From positions 207,901-271,900 of the forward strand of contig NZ_LFLS01000004.1 of assembly GCF_001189915.1 (NCBI RefSeq): DNA of 64,000 nucleotides, read 5' to 3'. A program made the position numbers and the translations under genes. The stretch comes from Herbaspirillum autotrophicum. GTDB lineage: Bacteria; Pseudomonadota; Gammaproteobacteria; Burkholderiales; Burkholderiaceae_D. The notes below the pieces were generated by a model, which saw only the letters and a program-made list of their open reading frames with translations, did not search any database and was not told the DNA's origin. Shown one piece after another: positions 1 to 8,053 of the stretch. Positions within the stretch are counted from its first letter, which is position 1. Every line of letters starts with the position of its first letter.

Positions 1-165
1 CAATATTAATTCTGTATTTTCACCATCTATCATGAATTTAATTTCGCATAAGTCACATCGACAAAATTAAATATCAAACATATTTTTCATATCTGCCGCT
101 GTTCCAGCAGGCGCGGCACTTACTGCCGGGCAGCGCCTGCGGATCGCAGCCAGCGTCAACGACGC

Positions 166-891
166 TTATTCTTCACCCAGATAAGCCGCCTTGACGCGCG
201 GATCATTGAGCATCTCGCTGGCCTTGCCGCTCATGGTGATCAATCCCGATTCCATCACATAACCGCGGTGGGCTGCTTCCAGCGCCAGACGGGCATTCTG
301 TTCCACCAGCAGGATCGTGATGCCTTGCGCCGATACATTGCGGATCACCTCGAAGATCTTTTCCACCATGATCGGCGACAAACCCATCGAGGGCTCATCA
401 AGCAACAGCAGTTTCGGATGACTCATCAGCGCCCGCGCCATGGCCAGCATCTGCTGCTCGCCGCCCGACAGCGTGCCGGCCATCTGGGCCGCACGCTCCT
501 TGAGACGCGGAAACACGCCGAACCATTTTTCGATGTCGGCCGCGATGCCGGCCTTGTCGTTGCGCGTGTAGGCACCCATCATCAGATTTTCCTGGATGCT
601 CATGCGGGTAAACACGCCCCGCCCTTCCGGCACCATCGCCAGCTTTTGCTGCACCAGGTGGAATGAACTCTGTCCTTTGAGGGCTTGCCCCAGATATTCG
701 ATATGGCCGGCCACCTTGCAATCGGGCAGCGTGCCGGTGATCGCCTTGAGCGTGGTGGTCTTGCCGGCGCCGTTGGCGCCGATCAGCGTCACCAGTTCGC
801 CTTCGCTGACTTCCAGCGATACGCCCTTGACCGCCTTGATGCCGCCGTAAGCAACGCTCAGCTCTTTGATGTTCAGTAATGTGCTCGTCAT
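166..891 (-). CDS. livF: LivF-type branched-chain/amino-acid ABC transporter ATPase
   Basis: This is the second nucleotide-binding subunit of a LivHMGF-type importer, acting at the cytoplasmic face of the inner membrane. The 241-residue protein has Walker A (GANGAGKT, about residues 38-45), the ABC signature LSGGEQQ and Walker B LLLLDEP, in family order. The frame stays open 21 codons further upstream, but ATG at 891 is preferred because GAGAGACAG directly precedes it and the longer N-terminus would run into livG. It is the last gene of the minus-strand unit livK-like, hydroxyproline dehydratase, reductase, livH, livM, livG, livF. The gap to livG is 31 nt. Substrate is inferred from the operon (hydroxyproline or proline), not from this subunit. 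Confidence 0.93.
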   Translation of the reverse strand: MTSTLLNIKELSVAYGGIKAVKGVSLEVSEGELVTLIGANGAGKTTTLKAITGTLPDCKVAGHIEYLGQALKGQSSFHLVQQKLAMVPEGRGVFTRMSIQENLMMGAYTRNDKAGIAADIEKWFGVFPRLKERAAQMAGTLSGGEQQMLAMARALMSHPKLLLLDEPSMGLSPIMVEKIFEVIRNVSAQGITILLVEQNARLALEAAHRGYVMESGLITMSGKASEMLNDPRVKAAYLGEE

Positions 892-922
892 CTGTCTCTC
901 GTCTTCTGCTGGTTCAATGGGG

Positions 923-1693
923 TCAGTGCTGACCGGCGCCCAGATAGGCTTCAATCACCGCCGGGTTGGTTTTGACTTCGACCGGCGTGCCTTCGGCAAT
1001 CGGCTTGCCATAGTCCAGCACCGTCAGACGGTCACACAGACCCATCATCAGTTTGACGTCATGTTCGATCAGCAGGATGGTCTTGCCTTCGGCCCGGATC
1101 TTGACCAGCAATTCGCGCAAGCCCAGTTTTTCGGTGGCGTTCATGCCGGCCGCCGGTTCATCGAGTGCCAGCAGTTGCGGATCCGTCGCCAGCGCCCGTG
1201 CAATTTCGAGACGGCGCTGATCGCCATACGACAGATGGCGCGCGGTACGCGAGGCGAATTTGCCGATGCCGACGAAGTCCAGCAATTGCTGCGACTTGCT
1301 GCGAATGCCTGCTTCTTCATCGCGCGCGGCCTTGTGCCGGAACACTGCGCCAAACACATTCTGCTTGGTGCGCACGTGACAACCGACCATCACGTTTTCC
1401 AGCACGGTCATGTCGCCGAACAGGCGAATGTTCTGGAAGGTACGGGCAATCCCGGCCTTGGCCACTTCATGCGGCGCCGACGGCGAATAGGGCTTGCCGG
1501 CCAGTTCGAAGGTGCCGGTGTCCGGCTGATACAGACCGGTGATGACATTGAAGAAGGTGGTCTTGCCGGCGCCGTTGGGACCGATCAGACCGTAGATCTG
1601 GCCCTGATCGATCTTCAGGCTCACGCCCGAGAGGGCTTGCAGGCCGCCGAAGCGTTTGCTGACATCGGCTATTTTTAAAATTGTTGCGCTCAT
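923..1693 (-). CDS. livG: LivG-type branched-chain/amino-acid ABC transporter ATPase
   Basis: First ATPase subunit of the LivHMGF importer, 256 residues, the usual LivG length. Walker A GPNGAGKT lies near residue 37, followed by the degenerate signature LSYGDQRRLEIARAL typical of LivG and Walker B LLALDEPAAGMN. The longer region between Walker A and the signature is the LivG-specific helical insertion. ATG at 1693 is preceded by AGAGGAACAG. It follows livM after 18 nt and precedes livF, so the subunits are co-transcribed and probably form a LivG-LivF heterodimer. Confidence 0.94.
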   Translation of the reverse strand: MSATILKIADVSKRFGGLQALSGVSLKIDQGQIYGLIGPNGAGKTTFFNVITGLYQPDTGTFELAGKPYSPSAPHEVAKAGIARTFQNIRLFGDMTVLENVMVGCHVRTKQNVFGAVFRHKAARDEEAGIRSKSQQLLDFVGIGKFASRTARHLSYGDQRRLEIARALATDPQLLALDEPAAGMNATEKLGLRELLVKIRAEGKTILLIEHDVKLMMGLCDRLTVLDYGKPIAEGTPVEVKTNPAVIEAYLGAGQH

Positions 1694-1711
1694 ATCGTCT
1701 GTTCCTCTGGC

Positions 1712-2929
1712 TTATGCTTTGACTACGCCGACTGCCGCATCATCATGCGGGTGGTCTGCTTCAGGACGGTCTTCATGCCGTGGCGAAGGCCACAAGCCAG
1801 CCGGACGATTGAGCATGATCACCACCATGGCCAGTCCGTACAGCAACTGACGCAACACTTCGGCATCGATCCAGACCCTGCCGAAGATCATCATCTGCAG
1901 CGGTTCCACCACATGGCGCAATATTTCCGGCAAGGCCGCCAGAATCACGCCGCCGAGTACCACGCCCGGGATGTGTCCAATACCGCCGAGCACCACCATT
2001 GCCAACACCGCAATCGATTCGGTCAGCGAGAATGACTCCGGCGAGACGAAACCCTGGAAGGAGGCGAACATGGCGCCGGCCACGCCGCCGAACGATGCGC
2101 CCATGGCAAACGCCAGCAGTTTGATGTTGCGGGTATTGATGCCCATTGCCTTGGCGGCGATTTCATCTTCTCGAATCGCTACCCAGGCGCGGCCCAGTCG
2201 CGAATCCTGCAAGCGGATCGAGAAGAAGATCACCGCGATACACAGCAGCAGGAACAGGAAGTAATAGGCATTGACCGACGGCATCGACATGCCGAGGAAC
2301 TTGACGATGGAACCCGAACCCGGTTCACCGCCAAGCGACACGCCGAACACGCGGATCGGATCGATCAGGTTGATCCCTTGCGGACCGTTGGTGATGTTGA
2401 CCGGTGCATTCAGATTGTTCATGAAAATGCGGATGATTTCACCGAAGCCCAGCGTCACGATGGCCAGATAGTCACCGCGCAGTTTCAGCGTCGGCGCACC
2501 GAGCAAGGCACCGAACAATGCTGCCACCATCGCCGACAGCGGCACGATCACCCACAACGATAAGTGAATGCCGTTTTGCACGATCTCGGGGCCGCAGATC
2601 ATGATCAGGAAATTGCCCACCATCGGATAGGTATTGACGAACGATTCGATGACCGCCGCAAACTGCGGTGAGGCCAGCAAACCGGCGGTATAGGCACCGA
2701 TGGCGTAGAACGCGATGTAGCCCAGATCGAGCAGGCCGGCGAAGCCGACCACGACGTTGAGGCCAAGCGCCAGCATGATGTACAACAGGGCGACGTCCAT
2801 GATGCGGACCCATGAATTGCCGAACTGGCTGGCAATGAACGGGAACACGATCATGATCGCCAGCAGGACCAGCAGGCTGGCTTTGGCCTGGCGCGGGTTG
2901 CGCTTCTTGTCGAAGGTGATGAATGCCAT
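1712..2929 (-). CDS. livM: LivM-type ABC transporter permease
   Basis: Inner-membrane permease subunit of the Liv-type importer, 405 residues, with repeated hydrophobic helices (first from about residue 17) and the family motif GLNVVVGFAGLLDLGYIAFY near residues 57-76. The EAA-like cytoplasmic loop expected to contact the ATPases is in the segment around AREDEIAAKAMGINTRNIKLLAFA. A hydrophilic tail of about 25 residues after the last helix (LWPSPRHEDRPEADHPHDDAAVG) is species-specific. ATG at 2929 is preceded by GAGAGATAACC. It lies 30 nt after livH. Confidence 0.93.
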   Translation of the reverse strand: MAFITFDKKRNPRQAKASLLVLLAIMIVFPFIASQFGNSWVRIMDVALLYIMLALGLNVVVGFAGLLDLGYIAFYAIGAYTAGLLASPQFAAVIESFVNTYPMVGNFLIMICGPEIVQNGIHLSLWVIVPLSAMVAALFGALLGAPTLKLRGDYLAIVTLGFGEIIRIFMNNLNAPVNITNGPQGINLIDPIRVFGVSLGGEPGSGSIVKFLGMSMPSVNAYYFLFLLLCIAVIFFSIRLQDSRLGRAWVAIREDEIAAKAMGINTRNIKLLAFAMGASFGGVAGAMFASFQGFVSPESFSLTESIAVLAMVVLGGIGHIPGVVLGGVILAALPEILRHVVEPLQMMIFGRVWIDAEVLRQLLYGLAMVVIMLNRPAGLWPSPRHEDRPEADHPHDDAAVGVVKA

Positions 2930-2959
2930 GGTTATCTCTCTTATGCGTTATCTGGTGGC

Positions 2960-3889
2960 TTATGCGCGGTCAGCGACGCGTTCACCCATGATGCCGGAGG
3001 GGCGCAAGGTCAGCACGATGATCAGCACGATGAAAGCGAAGATGTCCTGATAATTGCTGCCCAGGAAATCGCCGGTCAGGTCACCGATATAACCGGCGCC
3101 GAGGCTTTCGATCAGACCCAGCAAGATACCGCCCAGCATGGCGCCGTAAATATTGCCGATACCACCGAGCACCGCCGCCGAGAATGCCTTCAGACCCGGC
3201 ACGAAGCCCATCGCGAATTGCGCGGTCGAGTAGTTGGCGGCCCACATCACACCGGCAATCGCTGCCAGTGCCGCACCGATGGCGAAGGTCACCACCACCA
3301 CGCGATTGGCATCCACGCCCATCAATCCGGCAATGCGCGGATTCTCGGCAGTGGCGCGCATGGCGCGACCCATTTTGGTTTTTTCCACCATCAGTACCAG
3401 TGCAATCATCGCTGCCAGTGCCAGCAACAACAGCATGATCTGCGTTGGTGAAATCAGCGCGCCGGCGATATGAATCGGATCGGACGGCATGATTTGCGGA
3501 AATGGCACCGGGCTGCGGCCCCAGATCATCATCGCCAGTGTCTGCAACAGGATCGATACACCGATTGCCGTGATCAACGGTGCCAGACGCGGTGCATTGC
3601 GCAACGGACGATAAGCTACCCGTTCAATGATCAGGCTGATGATCACGCACACCGGAATGGCGCCGACAATCGCGATGATCAGTTTGACGATACCCGGCAA
3701 TTCCGGCGCCAGATGCTGCACCAGTTTCAAGATGCTCAAGCCCGCCATGGCACCGATCATCAACACATCGCCATGGGCAAAGTTGATCAGATTCAAGACC
3801 CCGTACACCATCGTGTAGCCCAGGGCGATCAACGCGTACATGCTGCCGAGTACCAGACCGTTGATGATTTGCTGGATGAAAATGTCCAT
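2960..3889 (-). CDS. livH: LivH-type ABC transporter permease
   Basis: Second permease of the importer, 309 residues. It begins with the LivH hallmark QQIINGLVLGSMYALIALGY (residues 6-25) and GVLNLINFAHGD (about 30-41), and has about eight hydrophobic segments. The MRATAENPRIAGLMGVD loop near residue 180 is the conserved ATPase-coupling loop. It heads the four transporter core genes and lies 89 nt after the reductase gene, so transport and catabolic genes share one direction and very probably one transcript. Confidence 0.94.
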   Translation of the reverse strand: MDIFIQQIINGLVLGSMYALIALGYTMVYGVLNLINFAHGDVLMIGAMAGLSILKLVQHLAPELPGIVKLIIAIVGAIPVCVIISLIIERVAYRPLRNAPRLAPLITAIGVSILLQTLAMMIWGRSPVPFPQIMPSDPIHIAGALISPTQIMLLLLALAAMIALVLMVEKTKMGRAMRATAENPRIAGLMGVDANRVVVVTFAIGAALAAIAGVMWAANYSTAQFAMGFVPGLKAFSAAVLGGIGNIYGAMLGGILLGLIESLGAGYIGDLTGDFLGSNYQDIFAFIVLIIVLTLRPSGIMGERVADRA

Positions 3890-3978
3890 AGTGTTCTGCT
3901 TTCCCTCTATGTCGGCTGACGCCGGCTATTGTGAAGTTGCTTGTGATTACAGCGGGTTGAGGTGCGGATAATACAAAA

Positions 3979-4902
3979 TCAAAGTTGCAGCAAATCGCGT
4001 GCCACGCGTGCGGCAGCAAGATCCCATGAAGCCTGACCGACCGTCTTGAATACCGGCAAGGTCATCAGCGGTTCGCAGGTACCAGCCAGCAGGTCACCGA
4101 TGGCGCGTACCTTGCTCCAGTCGACCTCGGCCTGAATCAGATCGCCGGCTTCATGCCTGGCGCCTGCCAGATCATCGACCACGATGGTGCGGGTATGCAG
4201 CAATTCGGACGGGAATTCCACCATGTCCGGCTTGAAGGCGCCGACACCGATGGCCAGCGTGGTCGGTGCAATGCGTGCCGGAATCACGGCCGTGCGTGAC
4301 GTCGTCAGCGCGATCAGCACATCCGTTTGTGGTGCATCATTTTGCAGCGCCTGCACCGCCAGCGGGCTGGCCACGACATTCGGATGACGTTGCGACAGTT
4401 CACTGCAAAAAGCCTGAGTCTTGGCCGCATCGCGTGCGGCAATCCAGAACTGCGTAACGCCAAAGAATTCCACCAGGGCATCAGCGTGAGCCGCGGCCTG
4501 TACGCCGGTGCCGATCAGCAATGCCGATTTCGGCCGTACCGGCGCCAGCGTCTGGATACCCAGCAAGGTCATGGCAGCGGTACGACGGGCAGTGGTAGTG
4601 GGACCATCGAGAATGGCCAGACGACGACCGGTGGCGGTGTCGAACACCACCACTTCACCCTGAATCACGGGCAAGCCGTGACGGGCGTTGCCGGCATGTA
4701 CGGTGATCAGTTTGGTCACGCTCAGATCAGCGCTGATGGCCGGCATGCTCAGCAATACACTGGCAGCATCGATCGGCACCACCTGACGTTCCGGGGAACG
4801 GATGGCGCCGCTTGAAAATTCGCGCGCGGCTTGCGCCAGCGCCGGGACCAATTTGGCGTAGGGCAAGGCCTGCGCAGTTTGAACAGCGTCAAGTATTTGC
4901 AT
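3979..4902 (-). CDS. Ornithine cyclodeaminase/mu-crystallin family protein, probable delta1-pyrroline-2-carboxylate reductase
   Basis: The 307-residue protein belongs to the ornithine cyclodeaminase/mu-crystallin family: K64 in the VTKLITV segment, R106/R107 in TTTARRTAA, and the dinucleotide-binding glycine motif GTGVQA at 131-136. Family members include true ornithine cyclodeaminases, alanine dehydrogenases and NAD(P)H-dependent delta1-pyrroline-2-carboxylate (Pyr2C) reductases. The adjacent dehydratase gene (4 nt gap, same strand) produces Pyr2C in the known trans-3-hydroxy-L-proline route, so Pyr2C reductase giving L-proline is the best reading. The alternatives cannot be excluded from sequence alone. 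Confidence 0.8.
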   Translation of the reverse strand: MQILDAVQTAQALPYAKLVPALAQAAREFSSGAIRSPERQVVPIDAASVLLSMPAISADLSVTKLITVHAGNARHGLPVIQGEVVVFDTATGRRLAILDGPTTTARRTAAMTLLGIQTLAPVRPKSALLIGTGVQAAAHADALVEFFGVTQFWIAARDAAKTQAFCSELSQRHPNVVASPLAVQALQNDAPQTDVLIALTTSRTAVIPARIAPTTLAIGVGAFKPDMVEFPSELLHTRTIVVDDLAGARHEAGDLIQAEVDWSKVRAIGDLLAGTCEPLMTLPVFKTVGQASWDLAAARVARDLLQL

Positions 4903-4906
4903 GGGG

Positions 4907-5917
4907 TTATCTCAGGAAGAAGCCGACAGGGAATGGATCAGATGCTTCCAGCACCCATTGATTGGTACTCATGATATGCGCGCTGCCGGTCACTTCCGTG
5001 AACACCGCATTGAGCTCGCCGACTTCGGTGGTGCCGGTAACCTTGACACTGAAATTGCTGCCGACGATGCTGCCGTTGACGTAGTTCTGATTCAGGGCCA
5101 GTCGGTCGCGCAAGAATAATTGTGCCGCCCGGCCGGAGGTGCCGGTGCCGGTCGGTGAGCGATCCACTTCGCGGTCGGCAAAAATGCAGACGTTGGATTG
5201 ATCGGCACCGGGGAAATTGGGTGCGCTGTCGATCACGGTGCCATACAAGGTATTCAAACCCGGTTCCAGCGGATGTTCGATCTTGACCTTGGCTTTGACC
5301 GCGGCCTTGGTTTCCGCGCCCAGCTGAATCAGCTGCCGCACCTGTTCCGGCTTGACCGTCAGGCCGGCCTGATCGGCATTGATGTAGTAATAGAAGGCGC
5401 CGCCGAACACGATGTCGCCGGTAATCTTGCCGAAGCTCGGCGTGTCGACTTCAACGTCGCGCTGATAAATAAAAGCCGGCACGTTCTTGAAGGTAACGTT
5501 GCCGGCTTGTTGGCCGTCCCACTCGACACTGGCTTCGATGAAGCCCGCCGGCGCATCGAAGGCGATGCGGGTAACCGGCGCGGTGCGCTCGACGTAACCC
5601 ATCTCGACCAATACCTTGCCCAGTGCAATGATGCCGTGCCCGCACATGTCGCTGTAACCTTCGTTATGAATGAAGATCACGCCGAAGTCAGCGTTTGGTG
5701 TCACCGGCGGAAACAGATAGGCGCCGTACATGTCGGCATGACCGCGCGGCTCGTTCATCAGGAACTGGCGCAGGTCGTCACGATTTTCCTTCAACCAGGA
5801 ACGTTTTTCCAGAATGGTCTGACCGGGCACCTGCGGCAGACCGGAGACCAGAATGCGCAGTGGTTCACCACCGGTATGCGCATCAATAGTCTGAACGGTA
5901 CGGGTATAGCTGAGCAT
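4907..5917 (-). CDS. Proline racemase family protein, probable trans-3-hydroxy-L-proline dehydratase
   Basis: This 336-residue protein has the proline racemase fold signatures. The first catalytic cysteine is Cys92 in MCGHG. The second, normally Cys in DRSPCGTG, is Thr256 in DRSPTGTGTSG. A Cys/Thr pair is the established signature of trans-3-hydroxy-L-proline dehydratases (human L3HYPDH and bacterial counterparts), which remove water to give delta1-pyrroline-2-carboxylate; racemases and 4-hydroxyproline epimerases have Cys/Cys. ATG at 5917 follows AAGGAAGTTTC. The Pyr2C-reductase candidate is immediately downstream, supporting the dehydratase assignment over racemase. Cytoplasmic enzyme. Confidence 0.85.
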   Translation of the reverse strand: MLSYTRTVQTIDAHTGGEPLRILVSGLPQVPGQTILEKRSWLKENRDDLRQFLMNEPRGHADMYGAYLFPPVTPNADFGVIFIHNEGYSDMCGHGIIALGKVLVEMGYVERTAPVTRIAFDAPAGFIEASVEWDGQQAGNVTFKNVPAFIYQRDVEVDTPSFGKITGDIVFGGAFYYYINADQAGLTVKPEQVRQLIQLGAETKAAVKAKVKIEHPLEPGLNTLYGTVIDSAPNFPGADQSNVCIFADREVDRSPTGTGTSGRAAQLFLRDRLALNQNYVNGSIVGSNFSVKVTGTTEVGELNAVFTEVTGSAHIMSTNQWVLEASDPFPVGFFLR

Positions 5918-6050
5918 GAAACTTCCTTCAATAAATCTGAAAACAACATCACACCGGATGCGGCAACGCCTGCCGCTGCACCGGCTTCACTTACTGTCTG
6001 GTACTTGACGAAAATCAGGAGACGGACAACCTCTGCCCGAATGCTTCACT

Positions 6051-6074
6051 CCGGTCGCTGCGGGCAGCGACCGG
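6051..6074 (-). repeat. Perfect hairpin in the gap after the LivK-like gene
   Basis: CCGGTCGCT and AGCGACCGG form a perfect 9-bp stem around a 6-nt loop, about 80 nt after the stop of the LivK-like gene and about 135 nt before the dehydratase gene. No T-run follows on the minus strand, so it is not a classical intrinsic terminator. A stabilising or attenuating hairpin after a highly expressed binding-protein gene is a common arrangement in ABC operons; here that is inference. Confidence 0.45.
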
Positions 6075-6153
6075 GGCGGTTACACATTCCTGATGGCGGT
6101 CAAACCGGCCATTCCTTGCATGCTGACAGGAGCGGCCGGATGATGCAAGAGCA

Positions 6154-7281
6154 TCAATAGCTGGTCAGAGGGACCGGCAAACCGTCTTTGAAGCGGAACA
6201 CCGTCACTGGTGATTGCTTCATATCGTGCACTGCATCAAATTCATACTGACCGGCGACACCTTTGTATTTGATTTTTGCCAGTGCCGGGCTGTATTGCTT
6301 GGGTTCGACCGAATTGGCCGCCTTCATTGCCTGCGCGATCAGCATCATGCCGTCATAGAATGACACCGCATAGACTTCAGGCGGACGGTTGAATTTCTTC
6401 TGGTAGTCATCGGCGAAGACTTTGCCTTCCTTGGCCTTCTCCAGCATGGTGCCGCCTTGCGTACAGTAGACGCTGTCACCGATGGCGTCGCCACCGAGAC
6501 GACCCATTTCCGGCGAGCAGATACCGTCACCGCCCAGCAGTACGGCATTGATGCCGAGTTGTTTCATCTGGCGCTTGATCGGACCGCCTTGTGGCGCGTA
6601 GCCGCCGATGAACACGGCGTCAGGCTTCTTGCCCTTGATCGAGGTCAGGATGGCAGTGAAATCGGTTGCCTTGTCGTTGGTGAAGTCTTTGCTGACGACA
6701 TTGATGCCATTGGCCTTGGCCACTTTGCTGAACTCATCCGCCAGACCCTGGCCGTATGCGGTACGGTCATCGATCACCGACACGTTCTTGATCTTCAGTT
6801 CCTTGGCAGCGTACAGCGCCATCTTGCCGCCGAGCTGGCTGTCGCTGGCCGCGACGCGGTACAGGTAAGTGAAACCTTGCTGCGTGATCTTCGGATTGGA
6901 AGCCACGGTTGCGGTCACGATGCCGGCTTCGTTATAGACCCGCGAGGCCGGGATGGTCACGCCCGAGTTGTAAGGACCGACGATGGCCTTGACGCCCTGG
7001 TCCACCAGTTTTTGCGCTGCACCAACACCGGAACGCGGATCCGCCTGGTCATCTTCAGCAATGATTTCAAACTTGATTTTCTTGCCGCCAATCACCAGAC
7101 CCTGTGTGTTCAGACGCTCTACCGCCAGTTGCAGACCGCCCTGGTTATCCTTGCCTGCCGAAGCCTGCGGTCCGGTAAGCGGACTGCTGAAACCGATCTT
7201 GACGGTTTGTACTTCTTGCGCAAATGCAATTGCCGGGATAACAGCAATTGAAGCTGCAATGATACGCATGCGGTTATACAT
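6154..7281 (-). CDS. LivK-type periplasmic amino-acid binding protein
   Basis: A 375-residue type I periplasmic binding protein of the leucine/isoleucine/valine-binding family. It starts with a cleavable signal peptide (MYNRMRIIAASIAVIPAIAFAQ) and continues with VKIGFSSPLTGPQASAGKDNQGG, the family's N-terminal ligand-binding stretch; VASNPKITQQGFTYLYRVAASDSQ is the typical mid-domain motif. ATG at 7281 follows GAGAGGAATCAAC. As first gene of the operon ending in livF it should deliver ligand to LivHM. The ligand is likely trans-3-hydroxyproline or proline from the neighbouring enzymes, by inference. A paralogue lies at 8054-9217. Confidence 0.9.
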   Translation of the reverse strand: MYNRMRIIAASIAVIPAIAFAQEVQTVKIGFSSPLTGPQASAGKDNQGGLQLAVERLNTQGLVIGGKKIKFEIIAEDDQADPRSGVGAAQKLVDQGVKAIVGPYNSGVTIPASRVYNEAGIVTATVASNPKITQQGFTYLYRVAASDSQLGGKMALYAAKELKIKNVSVIDDRTAYGQGLADEFSKVAKANGINVVSKDFTNDKATDFTAILTSIKGKKPDAVFIGGYAPQGGPIKRQMKQLGINAVLLGGDGICSPEMGRLGGDAIGDSVYCTQGGTMLEKAKEGKVFADDYQKKFNRPPEVYAVSFYDGMMLIAQAMKAANSVEPKQYSPALAKIKYKGVAGQYEFDAVHDMKQSPVTVFRFKDGLPVPLTSY

Positions 7282-7406
7282 GTTGATTCCTCTCTCGTTT
7301 GAAGTCAGGTTGGGTAAAACGTCAGGTCAGATCAGCCGGGAACGGTGATTGAACGCATTGTCAGCGGATAACAGATACAGCAGATAACGGCATAGGACTT
7401 AGTCTC

Positions 7407-7420
7407 TCGAATATATTCGA
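7407..7420. promoter_or_regulatory. 14-bp perfect palindrome in the divergent promoter region, candidate operator
   Basis: TCGAATATATTCGA is a perfect palindrome within the 289-nt gap between the LivK-like gene (minus) and the Lrp-family regulator (plus). Its AT-rich centre and the divergent regulator make it a candidate Lrp-type binding site. Two imperfect direct copies (CAGCGGATAAC and CAGCAGATAAC, at 7362-7372 and 7378-7388) lie close to it. There is no experimental support; the rest of the gap is AT-rich and holds no convincing gene. Confidence 0.4.
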
Positions 7421-7514
7421 TGAAAGTTCGCATATTGCTGCAAACTGTACAACGCTTTTTATGGTGCTCGAATTCTATTTTCTCTTTCGTGATATTAGTC
7501 CCGATAATTAACCA

Positions 7515-7520
7515 TATAAT
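7515..7520 (+). promoter_or_regulatory. Candidate -10 box for the Lrp-family regulator
   Basis: A consensus TATAAT lies 50 nt upstream of the regulator's ATG, inside an AT-rich stretch. No good -35 hexamer is found at 16-18 nt spacing, which would fit an activator-dependent or autoregulated promoter. Confidence 0.35.
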
Positions 7521-7570
7521 CAGAATTAAATTTTCCATAAACCATTTTTTCAAAACAAAATTCAGTCTCT

Positions 7571-8035
7571 ATGGCTACGCTTGATAAAATCAGCAAAAAA
7601 ATTCTTGGCGAACTGCAAATTGATGGCCGCATCAGCAATGTCGACCTTGCAGCCCGCGTCAATCTGTCACCGGCAGCCTGCCTGGAGCGCGTCCGCAAAC
7701 TGCAGGAAGCCGGCTACATCCTCGGCTACGTGGCCCAACTCAATCCTGAACTGCTCGATGTTTCACTGATGGTGTTCATCGAAGTCGTACTCGACCGCAC
7801 CACGCCCGATGTCTTTGAAGCCTTCAAGAAAAGCGTGCAAAGCATCCCGGAAATCATGGAATGCCACATGGTCGCCGGCGGCTTCGACTATCTGGTGAAA
7901 TCGCGCGTCAAAGACATGAATGCCTATCGCGAATTCCTCGGCAAATCGCTGCTGCAACTCAAGGGCGTGCGCGAAACACATACCTATGCCGTGATGGAAG
8001 AAGTCAAAAACACGATCCGGCTGCCGATCAAATAA
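7571..8035 (+). CDS. Lrp/AsnC family transcriptional regulator
   Basis: A 154-residue feast/famine regulator. The N-terminal winged helix-turn-helix covers about residues 5-60 (helix-turn-helix in NVDLAARVNLSPAACLERVRKLQEAGYI) and the C-terminal RAM ligand-sensing domain follows (VECHMVAGGFDYLVK-type segment, here MECHMVAGGFDYLVKSRV). Length is typical. It is transcribed divergently from the hydroxyproline operon and converges on a second LivK-like gene. Local amino-acid-responsive control of both flanking units is the simplest reading. Global Lrp is less likely given this dedicated context. Confidence 0.92.
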   Translation: MATLDKISKKILGELQIDGRISNVDLAARVNLSPAACLERVRKLQEAGYILGYVAQLNPELLDVSLMVFIEVVLDRTTPDVFEAFKKSVQSIPEIMECHMVAGGFDYLVKSRVKDMNAYREFLGKSLLQLKGVRETHTYAVMEEVKNTIRLPIK

Positions 8036-8053
8036 TCACTGCGCCCGCTGTCA

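Noticed and set aside
107..140. GCAGGCGC/GCGCCTGC hairpin downstream of livF as a terminator
   Set aside because: The stem is 8 bp with an 18-nt loop and no T-run on the minus strand; support is too weak. The remaining bases 1-165 are AT-rich and show no gene.
7332..7553. A 73-codon minus-strand frame in the LivK/Lrp divergent gap
   Set aside because: It covers the putative promoter and palindrome, has no good Shine-Dalgarno, is AT-rich and shows no recognisable motif.
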